Shown here in pieces: positions 21,201 to 30,955 of a stretch of DNA of 64,000 nucleotides. Every line of letters starts with the position of its first letter. Within the stretch, counting starts at the first letter, position 1. The DNA comes from Pyxicephalus adspersus (lineage: Eukaryota > Chordata > Amphibia > Anura > Pyxicephalidae), in assembly GCF_032062135.1 (NCBI RefSeq), contig NC_092861.1, positions 144,671,770 through 144,735,769 on the forward strand, in the 5' to 3' direction. A model generated the notes under the pieces. It worked only from the letters and a program-made list of their open reading frames with translations. It did no database searches and was not told where the DNA came from. The translations under genes were made by a program, and so were the position numbers.

Positions 21201-24200
21201 GCCACCTTTCTGCAAACAAATCTACCCCAATGTAATGCTTATGGTGGCAAAAGAACAATGTACGCTCCAGTGAGAATTCCAAAGAAAGAGCATAACTTTT
21301 TTTTTTTTACATTTAGAAATAACTTCAGAACCTCAGCCCCACCTCACCTCCCTTATTTTAGGGAATCTGGGAACCCTTTTTGCTTAATGCTGGAGAGGAA
21401 TATCTAGACACCTTGACTGCATCCAAACGTACCTAAACTCAGAAATTTCACATAACATAAAAGGGTGGACAACCCTTTTATGTAAGGTAAAAATTCTGTT
21501 TGTTTGTTTTTTCTTTAAGTGCAACACCCTTTTAGGTCAGGCACCCCGAGGGGCTCTTGGGTGCTCCTTGCTGCCTACGCCCGAGCATCCCAGGCATGCA
21601 CAGAAGGAGCCTTTTCACGCAAAGAGAAAAATTTGCCAATCTCACACATGCGTAGTGAGATCGGCAAGTTTTTTTTTCTATCCTACGTCACCTGATCTCG
21701 CACCTGGGTCAGGTGACATAGGATGAAGAAGAAGAGAAGATGGCGCCGCTTAGAGTGCCGGCTCCGGGGTGGATGCTAGGACAACACAGGACCCGATGCA
21801 AGACGCCCCCCTGGATGGATCCGACTGCCCTGCGGGATTGAAGGTAAGTGGATTTTTTTTGCACTTTTCAGTTTAGTTCTGTGCTGCTACCAAAATGTTA
21901 TCCTTCTGCGGTTCTTTGGCTTGACCGTCTAAACACCAAGCCTTAATGCTGTCACATAAGAGGAAGAAGAGTAAGTTCCTTGCTGTCTTTATGTTCAGCA
22001 GCATCAAACATTTCTCTTCCTGGTAGAGATTGAAGGAAAGGTGTCATCTAGGAGGTTGGGTTGCTTGTATTGCACATCTGTTTCTTTTCCCTGCATAGTC
22101 AACTCACGATTGCTTTAAAGTCAACCAGTCAACCAGTCAACCATGGGCAAAGATAAAAACTTCATGTTTACTTGCAAAGGAAAAGACAGCTGAACCTTTA
22201 TCCAAATGTAGGTGGCTGGCAGCCCCTGTATTGTGACTCAACTCTTCAGTAATCCCCTAAAAACAGCCAGGTGGTTGCTGGGTTGGCAAAAACTATTAGT
22301 TGGACATTGGAGCTTTGCAAGGTGGTGCCAAACTTATAAGCAATTCCAACTAAGTTGTCTATCTTTACACAGCTTTCTGGCTGTAGCATCCTTTGCTTTT
22401 ATCAAGCTTCCAATGAACAGGCTGGTCACCTTTTTCCAACTGTATCACAGTGCATAGTTTTCTATTCACACGTTTTCAGACTACTGAACCCCCCATTGTA
22501 CATTCATGATTTTATTTATTTTTATATTGCCTTTCTTGGAACTCTCATCTTTGCATCCTTTTAGGTTAGCAATAGATGTTTACACTGATATTTTTCTGAG
22601 ATGCTGTTTACACGCCGTTCATATTTCTCCGTGCAAGCCATAAGCTTCTGATGAATATTTGCTTTATGTTCTGGGACTCCACCCCCCTCCCCCCCACTCC
22701 TGGTGAAATGGAGAAGGTTTGTGTGCCCATATGGAATTCATTATATTTGGGCTAAAAGCCAGCACAGTTCCCTTTCATATCTCCCACTGTTTATCAAGGT
22801 ATTGACTTATCCTTGTTCAACCCATTGATATTTTTTTTTTTTTTTGTCATTGTCTTTTTTTTGTAACGTCGTTTTGGTTCCTGGGCAGCGACGTGTAATT
22901 TATTGCCGGTCCTCGGGGAGATGTAGACCAGATCAAACGCACAAGTTTTTGCTGGCCAGCGTCCTGAGCTCTGAAAATCAAATTTGAGGCTTTATGAAGT
23001 CACTTCCAAAGAGAAGAGTTATAGATCTACCTAAACACCGAGGGGTTTTCATGTCATGCGATGGTTGTGTTTGAAACGAGGCCCAGGTCTCCTGTTGCTC
23101 GTTTAGTTGATGTTTTGATTTTTAGCTACCGAGGAACATGTCATCAGATTAAGTTTTCTGTTTATCTAAATTGGAGCAGAATGCAGTTTTTTTTTTCCTG
23201 GGCTTGTTAAGTTCTTTATCGCAAGACGTTGGTTTTAAAGTAGCAAATAGAAATGTTTCCATGAAACTGTACCGCTGTGTTAAAAGTGAATTTTTGTCCC
23301 ACCTCTCCTTGGTCGCGCGTGCTAATTAATTTTTTACCTAAGCAAGATGAAAGGGTCAAACCCCAGTAACAAAGCTCAGATCACCTGGGTGTTCAATGCT
23401 TAATATTGGGAGAAGGCAAAGGAACAAAGTCACATACTCCTCTGTACCAGGTGATACCATACAGTTCTATGGTGTATGATCATGGCATAGCTAGCCGCCA
23501 GGAATGAATAGGGCAGCACCGCTGGCTCAGAGGTTAGCACCCTGGTCTTTGCAGCGCTAGGTAGGGGATGTCCCACCCACTACAGGCTGCCCCCAGAAAA
23601 CTAAAGGGACAGGAGACAAGACCAGTCACCCAAAACAAGAACATAGAGTAGCAGTACCTGGTCTTTATCACAGGAAGTTCCTGCACAGAGACGACATTTG
23701 ACACCGGATTTGTGCGCAGATCTGGAGGAAATACACAAAGCCCACCAAGACAAAAGTATTTCACATTCCTTTTTCCTAAAGGCAGCTTTTAGGTAAGCTC
23801 TTTTAAATGCTGAGGATTATTAATGCTCAGAGATTTTCCCTTTATCTTGTGTACACGGCACACATTGTCAGAACCCCTCTGCTGTACACAGGAGGGGAAA
23901 CCCAAATATGTGTTGGTGACTAAAGGTACAGGTAACATTAGCTATGTATAGTTATTAGATGCTCTTGAAACCTCGACCAGGGTTAATTGGGTTGCAGATT
24001 ATTCTGCATAAATGAAGCAAAGCACAAAACCCCTTTGGTAGTATTGTCCACAGAACATGCACATTTGCCAATTTTTTGTTTCTTAACCCTATTGAATGTA
24101 CAGCGCTGCCTAGTATGTTAGTGCTATGTAAATACAGTTCAATATTAAATTATGCTGCAAATACTAAAAAAACTTTATGTGCCATAAACAAGTAAGCTTC

Positions 24201-27200
24201 CAACAACTGCAGTGTGCTGACAACAGCGTGTTGAACTAAAATCTCAGGCAGTGTTATCAGCCTTACTTGCATTCTCCCCTGCTGGACTTCAGAATTCTTC
24301 TGCCTCTTATTTCCATATTTCTAGGAGCTGTTCTGTAGTCTGCACAAAAGAACTGCATAGGTATGAAAACGTATTGGGACTTTTGTGCAATAAGGACACC
24401 GTGTAAGCTTAAGACAGAAAATCCTTTAGATCGTCCTTTTTCAATCTTTTATATCATGAAATATAATGTTTAGGTTTTAGGAAAATCCTTTGATAATTAC
24501 TATATCGGCTCCCAGTACATTAGCCTGGTGCTCAGTAGGAAGAATGGCTTATATTGCTAACTATTGGCAAGAATGTGACTCTTACAGATAGCCAAAAAGA
24601 TCAAGGTGTCAGGTGTTAACTACCTAAAATGCACACATTTCCCATTGCTTAAAGAACCCCAAGCACCTGCTAAATAAACCGTTTGGATCCACAGAACCTT
24701 CATTAAGAAACATAGCTTTAGGTGCAATATTAGCATTTACCTGCTGATGACAAACAAAGATCTTTGCATTCTCTATCAGCTGAGCTCAATTATCTTTTAA
24801 CCTGCTTTGCTATGTTACTCTCTCTGGTCAACTGTCTAACCCTTGGGTCAGGGCCAGGGCTCCATCCTTATCACATCCCTGGGTGGTCTTTTAGCCATTG
24901 ATTTCGGTACTGATAAGTAAATAGGAATAGTACTGGACACAAGCACTTCAGTCCTTAACATTCCACAGACACCGCAAATCTTCTTGCCTCCAATGCTGTG
25001 AATAGGCAGGGATTATATGGCTGATGCAGGTTATTTACACATGCTTGTATGTGAATCCCATCAATAGACCTTGCATTGTGAACAGGGTGACACAGCTAAG
25101 CAAATAGACAACGCATTGTAGTGTGTGGTCTGCTCAGACCATTCAACTCCTTAAAGAAGGACTCCGTGCTATTTATACATTGAGGTTTGTTTGTGCTTGA
25201 GCTACTAAATACATGCAATTAAAGAAGAACTTTGTTACCTAAGACCCCTCACTTAATAGCAGGCTTTGTGTGTGTTACAGGATTAGCAAATACTAATATA
25301 GGGACAACAAACAAAAGAAAAGACAACTAATGAGTCCTGCAATGCAAAATCAGATGTCAAAAAGCCAGTCAGTTAGTGATCATGGCCACATGGTGGCGCT
25401 TTTGCACTTTATATGACCTGCCCCATAATAGCTGCGCAGCTTTGGCACGGGGTGTATAATTGTTTAGTAGATTGAAATTCTTTTTAATATCAGTAAAGAT
25501 GGGATATGCAGATGGCATGTTTCATTGGCCGTGCTGTATATACTGATTCCTGGGTGTATTCAGACGCCTTGGTATAGATCTCAAGGAATCTGTTATTTTT
25601 TTTTCCTACATCAAATGGTCATCTTAGGGCATTTTTACACGTCTCTGCTCCATTGCAGCACGCAACTGTCTGTGTGTGAATGTGAATTGTGTTAAGGCAG
25701 TCCATATTAAATACAGTAGAACCTCAGTTATCCGGCGGGGTAAGGACGATTCCGGATAACTGAGGTTTTCTTTTTCTGCACCATTCGGCACTAGACTTAA
25801 TTGGGGAGACTTGTCCCCCTTCACCTCTGGTGCTGAATGGCTGAGAAAACGGAGCCGCCATCGGGGTTTCCCTTTCCTCAGCCAATCAGTGGAGCCCTGC
25901 TGATTGCTCTGTTTTCTTGATTTCGGTAGAACCGCAGTTATCAGGAACTCAGATCACCTGACAGGTGCTGGTTATCTGAGTTTTCAGGTTATCTGAGTTC
26001 TGGATAACCTGGGTTCTACTGTACCATGGTTTACAAACTTTTTTAACAAGGTCTTCATTGAACCCCTTCTATAAATACTATATCCACAACTCACAGTATA
26101 TTAGTGTGGTGGTCAGTAGGAAGAATTCCTCTTACATTGCTGGCCATGGGGAAGAATGTCGCCCTTACTGACCTGGGAGGTGCAATTTTCTCATTGCTCA
26201 AGTAACCCCTAGCAAATTTTGGAGAAACCCTAGAATTCCATGGAACCCTGGATGAGAAAAACTGCTTTCAGGGTTCTCCCCAGGCCCTTTTAGCTGGGCG
26301 CACCACCCGGCACTTTTCAGCACCCCCGTGTGTTTTTGAGTGGTTACTAAAGAGTTTGGTCACAATACAGGGGCTGCCACCCGCCTACAATTTCTTCCCA
26401 CCCGGCTTAAAAAAATTTCTGGGTTGAGCACTGTGCTTTGTACCAAAACAAGTGATTTGTCACCATGTATCATTTTCTTCTGCTGTGTCAGATCATTGCC
26501 AGCTATCATTTTTGTGTGTTGGAGTGACCTCCTAAATTTGGAAATCAGCATGAAAAGTGCTATTTGTGGCAGTAATGTGGGTCTTTTGCCACAATATTGA
26601 GTCATAGGTGTGACATATGTTTTCCACCAATCTGACCTTTACAATACTTGCAGCATAGAGGCGATGGTCAGTTAGGATGAAAGTTTTCCCACCACACACG
26701 GTTTTGCCTCCTACTGTAAGATGACTCCAATCTGAGCATTTTGGTGGTGACTTCAAAAACAGATGGCAGCACTGAAGATCAGTATTAAGTGGACAAGAGG
26801 GTGGCTTAAAGCATGGGACTGCTGAGGAATGCCCAATAAGATGCAGAAAAAAAAACATTTTGTATGCGAATTGCTCTGACTTAAAAATGGGCCAAAATAA
26901 TTCTGCAACTACTGCTCAGTTAGCTAAATTCCAACTCAACTCAGATATTTTGTTTCTCTAGTAATGATACTATGAACAAACAAAGATGCAATCTATGGCT
27001 CTATACTTACCTGCAACGATATGCACAACAGACTGGTGACTGTGCAACTTGCTTGTGCCTTGGTGTGGGCATGATCATTCAGGTTGAAATCTGTATAACT
27101 GCCTATTATTGAACAATGGTTGTCTGAAAAAAACTGCCTGACTGAATCGGTTTTGGCGCTTTAAAATCATTGGGGGTTGCCATTTTTTTTTTGTGAATAT

Positions 27201-27689
27201 CTGGCAATGGGTTTGGGGATTTCTGATTCTAAATCTTGCTTATGCAAAATCTGTTTAGGCTTTAGCACATATACTTTGCCCTAAAAAAGGTGACTGTGCC
27301 TCTTTAAAGAAAATAATGCATGAAATGCATAGGCTTCCATTGCTTTTTTTATATTAAACATTTTAGTCTTCATTGTTTCCTGGCATGTTGATATGAAAGA
27401 GACATGCACAGAATGCACTTTATACAGTTGTCCTGTACTTTAGCTTTCCATCATATTTATTGCAGTCACTATTGCTGTCATTCATGATTTTTGTAATATT
27501 TATTTCCTTGATATTTTTTCCTTCCAGAATACTGCAAAAAAAGAAGATTCATCCGAGTGGAACATATTGCGGGATGACTTTATGATGGGGGCATCCATGA
27601 AGGACTGGGACAAGAACAGTGAAGATGACGAGGCGGGCGCACAGCCCAACGCCGGGGAGGAATACAGCGGAAGTGATTCGGATAGATAG
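15187..27689 (+). CDS. RRP15 homolog, ribosomal RNA processing protein 15 (five coding exons)
   Basis: The coding exons are 15187-15214, 17131-17387, 18147-18244, 18992-19181 and 27528-27689, joined by GT-AG introns of phase 1, 0, 2 and 0. They encode 244 residues. RRP15 is a nucleolar protein of pre-60S ribosome assembly, needed for pre-rRNA processing. Visible blocks are: acidic Ser/Asp/Glu N-terminus (11-47), [13 protein letters not shown] (51-63), a charged probable helix (77-100), [12 protein letters not shown] (102-113), [11 protein letters not shown] (127-137), [12 protein letters not shown], and [16 protein letters not shown] (205-220) with an acidic tail. These match the Rrp15 family in order. 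At 244 residues it is shorter than the human protein (about 280), mostly in the N-terminus. The start is the first ATG after the CpG promoter and keeps frame into exon 2. The next gene downstream appears to be TGFB2, as in mammals. Confidence 0.95.
15812..16152 (-). mobile_element. tRNA-derived SINE with L2-like 3' tail
   Basis: On the minus strand the head at 16152 reads CACGGTTGCTCAGTGGTTAG (box A type) and later CCCAGGATTGAATCCCAGCC (box B type, GGTTCGAATCC-like). The body has ACCCGG/CCGGGTAC words, and the 3' part TGCATAATATGTCAGCACTA, TATAAATACTGTG ends in (TAA)n. The tail is closely similar to the LINE tails elsewhere in this window. It lies in RRP15 intron 1, antisense. Confidence 0.75.
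16438..17060 (-). mobile_element. 5'-truncated L2/CR1-like LINE with reverse-transcriptase C-terminus
   Basis: The minus-strand frame (within 17172-16672) reads [48 protein letters not shown], the typical C-terminal end of L2/CR1/Rex-type reverse transcriptases. It is followed by a 3' untranslated region with AGATTGTAAGCTTTTCGTGG and the tail ATATAAATCCTGTTTAATAA. The catalytic core is absent and the copy is dead. It defines the source of the many isolated tails in the window. Confidence 0.8.
17131..17387 (+). CDS. RRP15 coding exon 2
   Basis: The acceptor TTTCTGCCACAG is followed by GTTCCGAAGG, and the donor AAAGAG is followed by GTGAGAGG. It encodes the acidic region, [13 protein letters not shown] and the charged helix ending KLEKRKE. 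An L2-like LINE fragment ends only about 70 bp upstream of this acceptor. Confidence 0.95.
17388..18146 (+). other. RRP15 intron 2
   Basis: 759 bp with no recognisable repeat. It ends in a good polypyrimidine tract and CAG. Confidence 0.7.
18147..18244 (+). CDS. RRP15 coding exon 3
   Basis: The acceptor CCCTTTTATTGCAG and the donor ACCAG/GTACAA border 98 bases. These encode [18 protein letters not shown] and RNLQRVAT, with the final Arg codon split across intron 3. The [12 protein letters not shown] block is the family signature. Confidence 0.95.
18410..18760. repeat. 33-bp G-rich minisatellite in RRP15 intron 3
   Basis: About ten imperfect units of 33 bp resemble CTCTCGGGTGGAAACAGG plus GAGGCGGGTAGGGGG. 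Because 33 is a multiple of three, both strands stay open and give 11-residue periodic peptides (for example PRPPYPPP..FQ on minus, GGSRLEARR on plus). These are not genes. Runs of four or more G could form G-quadruplexes in the RRP15 pre-mRNA. Confidence 0.9.
18992..19181 (+). CDS. RRP15 coding exon 4
   Basis: The acceptor TCCCCCCACAG and the donor AAGAAG/GTAAGA border 190 bases. They encode [18 protein letters not shown], then [17 protein letters not shown] and a lysine-rich end. Confidence 0.95.
20400..20690. other. candidate conserved intronic block
   Basis: It is single-copy and CpG-retaining (GGCGGCGGTTACGGCGCGTCC, CCGCGGTATCTGCG). No repeat resemblance or protein frame was seen. Conservation is inferred only. 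Confidence 0.25.
21425..21850 (+). mobile_element. promoter-like repeat with splice donor (copy 2)
   Basis: It is clearly homologous to 5385-5880. It starts ACGTACCTAAACTCAG and has the small palindrome ACATAAAAGGGT / ACCCTTTTATGT. An imperfect inverted repeat around ACATGCGTA follows, then GAAGATGGCGCC and GTGCCGGCTCCGGGG. The end is GATTGAAG followed by GTAAGTGG at 21844. It lies in RRP15 intron 4 in sense orientation. Confidence 0.65.
22570..23340. other. candidate conserved intronic block
   Basis: It is apparently single-copy, with retained CpGs (GTAACGTCG, GGCAGCGACGTGTAATTTAT, GGTCGCGCGTGCTAATTAATT) and homeodomain-type cores. The block sits in RRP15 intron 4, where a distal enhancer of TGFB2 is plausible. 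This is inference from texture. Confidence 0.3.
23512..23565 (+). mobile_element. SINE head fragment
   Basis: CACCGCTGGCTCAGAGGTTA and CAGCGCTAGGTAGGGG match the head of the SINE at 15812-16152. The box B region and tail are missing, and repeat X follows directly. Confidence 0.55.
23566..23770. repeat. unclassified repeat X (copy 1)
   Basis: It shares GACCAGTCACCCAA, ACCTGGTCTTTATCACAGG and GTTCCTGCACAG with 28990-29225. On the minus strand both copies translate to a similar short segment ([14 protein letters not shown] / VQEFPVIQTGHCFS). It may be an internal piece of a retroelement. Confidence 0.4.
24086..24150 (+). mobile_element. L2-like 3' tail fragment
   Basis: TGTACAGCGCTGCCTAGTAT and TAGTGCTATGTAAATACAG match the LINE/SINE tail with several changes. 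Confidence 0.55.
24470..24715. mobile_element. hAT-like relic (AGGGTTCC family), inverted copy
   Basis: It contains CAGTAGGAAGAATGGCTTAT, GATAGCCAAAAAGATCAAGG and CCATTGCTTAAAGAACCCC. The order is opposite to that at 3318. Confidence 0.45.
25714..26021. mobile_element. pogo/Tigger-like MITE with TA target duplication
   Basis: The ends CAGTAGAACCTCAGTTATCC and GGATAACCTGGGTTCTACTG are inverted and flanked by TA (25712-25713, 26022-26023). Extra internal copies of the terminal motif occur near 25743-25766 and 25926-26000. A CAATCAG/AATCAGTGG stretch lies in the middle. It has no transposase. Confidence 0.8.
26026..26262. mobile_element. hAT-like relic (AGGGTTCC family), inverted copy
   Basis: It contains CACAGTATATTAGTGTGGTG, GTAGGAAGAATTCCTCTTAC, GGAGAAACCCTAGAATTCC. 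It is closely similar to 56372-56665. Confidence 0.5.
27528..27689 (+). CDS. RRP15 coding exon 5 (terminal)
   Basis: The acceptor TTTTTTCCTTCCAG leads into [29 protein letters not shown] and an acidic Gly/Ser/Asp tail ending at TAG (27687-27689). Intron 4 before it is 8346 bp. Confidence 0.95.
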   Translation, partial: NTAKKEDSSEWNILRDDFMMGASMKDWDKNSEDDEAGAQPNAGEEYSGSDSDR

Positions 27690-28400
27690 TGCAGGTCTAC
27701 GGAAGAGCTAAAGATAATTCCTTATCTCTCAAGTCAGCCGGGAAAAACACTTCGCTCCGAGAATGCGTGAAATTTTTCACATTTCACAAATACCATTTTT
27801 TTTATATTTATATATACATAAAGAAACAAGAAAAAAAGTGATGGGAACTTTCATTCTCCTGGCCACGGGAAGCCTTTAATCCCAAAATATTTTCCAAAAT
27901 GTCTAATTTTTCAGCCTATTTTTCCAAAACATCTCGTTCAGTCAAAACAGTGGCACCTGCCCAGTTCGGCGAGGGGAAGCGCCAGAGGTCACAAACTTTG
28001 CGTCTGTCACCCTGATGGATATTCCTGGCACCAAGAGCTCCACCGTGTTCCGTTTCTCGGCCCCCCGCGCTTGATGGGAGCACAGAAAGTCTCTTCCGGG
28101 CCCGTCACCTTGTGTGGTGTTTAGAATCTCTCCTCTTGTTGGCAGAGACGGGAGGCCCTGGCTGAGCTTGAAACGGATTCCAGCACCGCTTTTGAAACGA
28201 TTTCTGCTCGAAAATAACTACTTGGCTTTCACTTATGTCTCTCCAAGGTTAGCAGGAGCAGAAAACAGTTTAAGGATTCTTTATCAAAGGGAGGCAGAGC
28301 AGCTCCTTCCAAAATTGATACCTTTCGGGATAGGTTTTGGGGGAGGTTAGTGTGTACATGTACAGTTGTCGGCTCGAATAAAAGACAAAGCTACTGTGGA
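27690..28400 (+). other. RRP15 3' untranslated region
   Basis: It runs from the TAG to about 20 bp after AATAAA at 28377. The short plus frame at 28114-28350 lies inside it and shows no family feature. Confidence 0.7.
28377..28382 (+). terminator. RRP15 polyadenylation signal
   Basis: AATAAA is followed about 35-60 bp later by a GT-rich stretch (TGTCTGGGTGTTTATTGTG), a normal downstream element. A second AATAAA at 28450-28455 could serve as an alternative site. Confidence 0.75.
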
Positions 28401-28989
28401 TGCAGCTGAATATGTCTGGGTGTTTATTGTGTGTTGGAAAGGGTGAGAGAATAAAGCTTCTACTTCTAGCATTTCATTATAAAGACCCGCCTTGGATTTC
28501 TGCTCTGTTTTTACTTTGAAGTTCTTTTTTCAAATGGATTGACCTATTTTCTGGATGGTATAATAGATCTAAAGCCACAACTTTTTTGGATAGAGTGAGA
28601 AAGGGTTAAAATGTTTCCTGGGAACTGTGTTCCCATTGGGGAAATTAACCTATGTGTGACCTGATGATGGTTGTCACTGGGAGGAAATGAGAAAACTAAA
28701 ATGTCACCAGGAGGAAAGGAGAATGACAGTTCCAGTGCCAACTGAGGATTTTAAAAGATCACCCTTACCTCCTGTTGTGTCGATGGAAAGTCCTCCCAGT
28801 AGAACACTGATATTAAACTTATATTATCTAAACTTAAAGAAAAGAAAGTTGCTTGCAGTATATTGTAGGGCTGAACTGCTGACATGAGACTAAATGTATT
28901 TCTTAATAGCCACAAATGTTTTAATTGTGCTTTTCATGCACAAATGCCTTTTCAGATTCCAATATTACCTTGTAGAAATAGTAGTGACC
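28401..28989. other. unannotated stretch downstream of RRP15
   Basis: No gene or repeat recognised. Confidence 0.5.
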
Positions 28990-29225
28990 TCAGCCATGTG
29001 CTGTACATAGCCTGTTCCAAGGGGCCTAGCAGGCCCATCTGGCTGCAGAAAATCGCAGGAGCGCAGGGGGGCAGATACAGGACCAGTCACCCAACACAAA
29101 GAGAAACAGTGACCGGTCTGTATTACAGGGAATTCCTGCACAGGCAAAGTTTCACTCTGGATTCCTGCAGAGGCTTGGAACCAAATATGCAAACCTCACT
29201 AGATACAAGTAGAAATACTGAATAA
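28990..29225. repeat. unclassified repeat X (copy 2)
   Basis: Homologous to 23566-23770 through GGACCAGTCACCCAACAC, GACCGGTCTGTATTACAGGG and TTCCTGCACAGGCAAAG. It has no SINE head. Confidence 0.4.
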
Positions 29226-29367
29226 ATTTTGTTCATCAAAGGTTAGAATCAGAAGATCTCTTAAATTTTCATTCCTGTCTGGAACATCTTTCTCATTTTC
29301 TGATCTTTTAACACCAGGACAAGAACTGAAAAGGTCAAGACAAGTGGACATGGAGGATGTTCTAATT

Positions 29368-29660
29368 CAGTGGTCGCCAACCTTTTCGGTCCCACGGACC
29401 ACTAAATTTACCGGCTCTGCACCACCCATGTGTGGGGAGCCGGGTGTCACTTAAAGGGGAAGAAACGTCCCCCATAGTGGTGTCATGATGTCAGAACCCG
29501 CCCACTATCCCATGCCTAAGCCTGTGTCCAGAGACACAAACCGCCCACCGCTTTGAGCCTGCAATCCATACAGGGGACATGGTCCACAGCTCTGGCCAGT
29601 GCGCCCTTCCAGCAAGGTCCTTCTGAGCCAGAGCTGTGGACCACCAGTTGGCGACCGTTG
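29368..29660. mobile_element. hAT-type non-autonomous element with 8-bp target duplication
   Basis: CAGTGGTCGCCAACC and GTTGGCGACCGTTG are inverted ends. The flanks TTCTAATT (29360-29367) and TTCTAATG (29661-29668) match at 7 of 8 bases, as expected for hAT. Family partner at 13382-13638. Confidence 0.85.
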
Positions 29661-30162
29661 TTCTAATGCATTTTTTATTATCTCCATCAAAGAGATCCTG
29701 GTCTTGCAACACATTGTTACGAGGACAGGAAGTGAGGGTAGAATACCCAATGGGTGGCATAGACAGCAATAGACAGAGGCTGCAGGTCTCCTATACACTT
29801 GGCCATTGAAATATCCAAATCTAAACACAGAAATGTGATAAAAATCATTTCACTGCTCCTTTTTTGTCACAGCTTCATTAGTTTTCTATTTCTCTGTCCA
29901 AAAATCCAAGTTCATTCTGTGTCCTTGTCACTTCCTAGCAGTTTACCTAATATAATATTTTTTTCATAGCTAATTAACACCCCCTTCCATGTATTGGAGA
30001 AGCAGACATATAGTGGTAGTCCTATCATAGTGTGACAACTATGGCTCCCTCTTTAAGTGTTGTCACCCTAGTAGATGAATTGTTACTGGCAGGACCCCAA
30101 GATAAAAAGCCTGATGCAGCCACCACGTTGATGTTTTATAGAAGAACACAATTTACTACTAC

Positions 30163-30364
30163 TCTGTTTCCCCGATGATAAGACACTGTCTTATTTTTTT
30201 TGGAAGGCCAAAATATGCTCTAGGGCTTATTTTCAGGGGGATGCCTTATTTACCCATGAAGAAGACTACAGTACACAGTTATTGTCCTTATTTTACATTT
30301 TTCTCTAAAAAGGGGGGGCTGTCTTATTTGATGGCCCTGCCTTATCATCGGGGAAACACGGTAT
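30163..30364. mobile_element. MITE with TTTCCCCGATGATAAG ends
   Basis: TACTCTGTTTCCCCGATGAT and the inverse of TACCGTGTTTCCCCGATGAT are the ends. Internal TTATTTT..CTTATT symmetry is present. About 200 bp, non-coding. Confidence 0.7.
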
Positions 30365-30955
30365 GTCCAACTGCACATCTATAATGATCCTTATTTGCCC
30401 CAGAGTTCCTTTGATCCTGGCACAATGACACAACACAAGTCAATAGCAAAAGACAACACCAGGCCCTCAATATCTGTAGTTTGTATAAAGCAGGTTCCTG
30501 GTAAGACCTCCATTCGCCCTAAGTAGGTTCTAATAATTCGCTCCTAATTCAGAACGTCTGATTCTAATTTTATAAATATAATACAGAGGTGTACATACTT
30601 TTTCAGCTAGAAAAATCACATGTTCACCCAATTGGTTTGATATTTTGTGTTAGATCATGTCACTGTTTGAATGAATGCTTGAAATATGTTAAAAGAATTA
30701 ACCGTTTCCATGAGATGTACTTTAGTAAGTTTGTGGGGCAAATTTAACCATAGGGTAAGAAGACTTTTAGTCTGTGCCTGAAAATCCCATCTCAATGTCA
30801 GGCCGGCAGCAGAATCTTGATTTTTAATTGAATCCGTCTGTGAAATCTGCACACTGATGATACTATCCGCTGTACACTATACAGACGACTGCTACATATC
30901 TGTCCTGAGTGGCCCCTCTCTGCCATTTGTCACCAATAACCTCTAATAAATGACA
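30365..30955. other. unannotated intergenic stretch
   Basis: No gene or repeat recognised. Confidence 0.45.

Larger units (their letters stand above)
19182..27527 (+). other. RRP15 intron 4 (8.3 kb)
   Basis: The intron contains the promoter-like repeat copy 2 (21425-21850), a SINE head and repeat X (23512-23770), an L2-like tail (24086-24150), two AGGGTTCC-family relics, a pogo-like element (25714-26021) and two CpG-retaining single-copy blocks (20400-20690, 22570-23340). The remaining parts, for example 19240-20400 and 26270-27500, show nothing recognisable. Confidence 0.7.
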
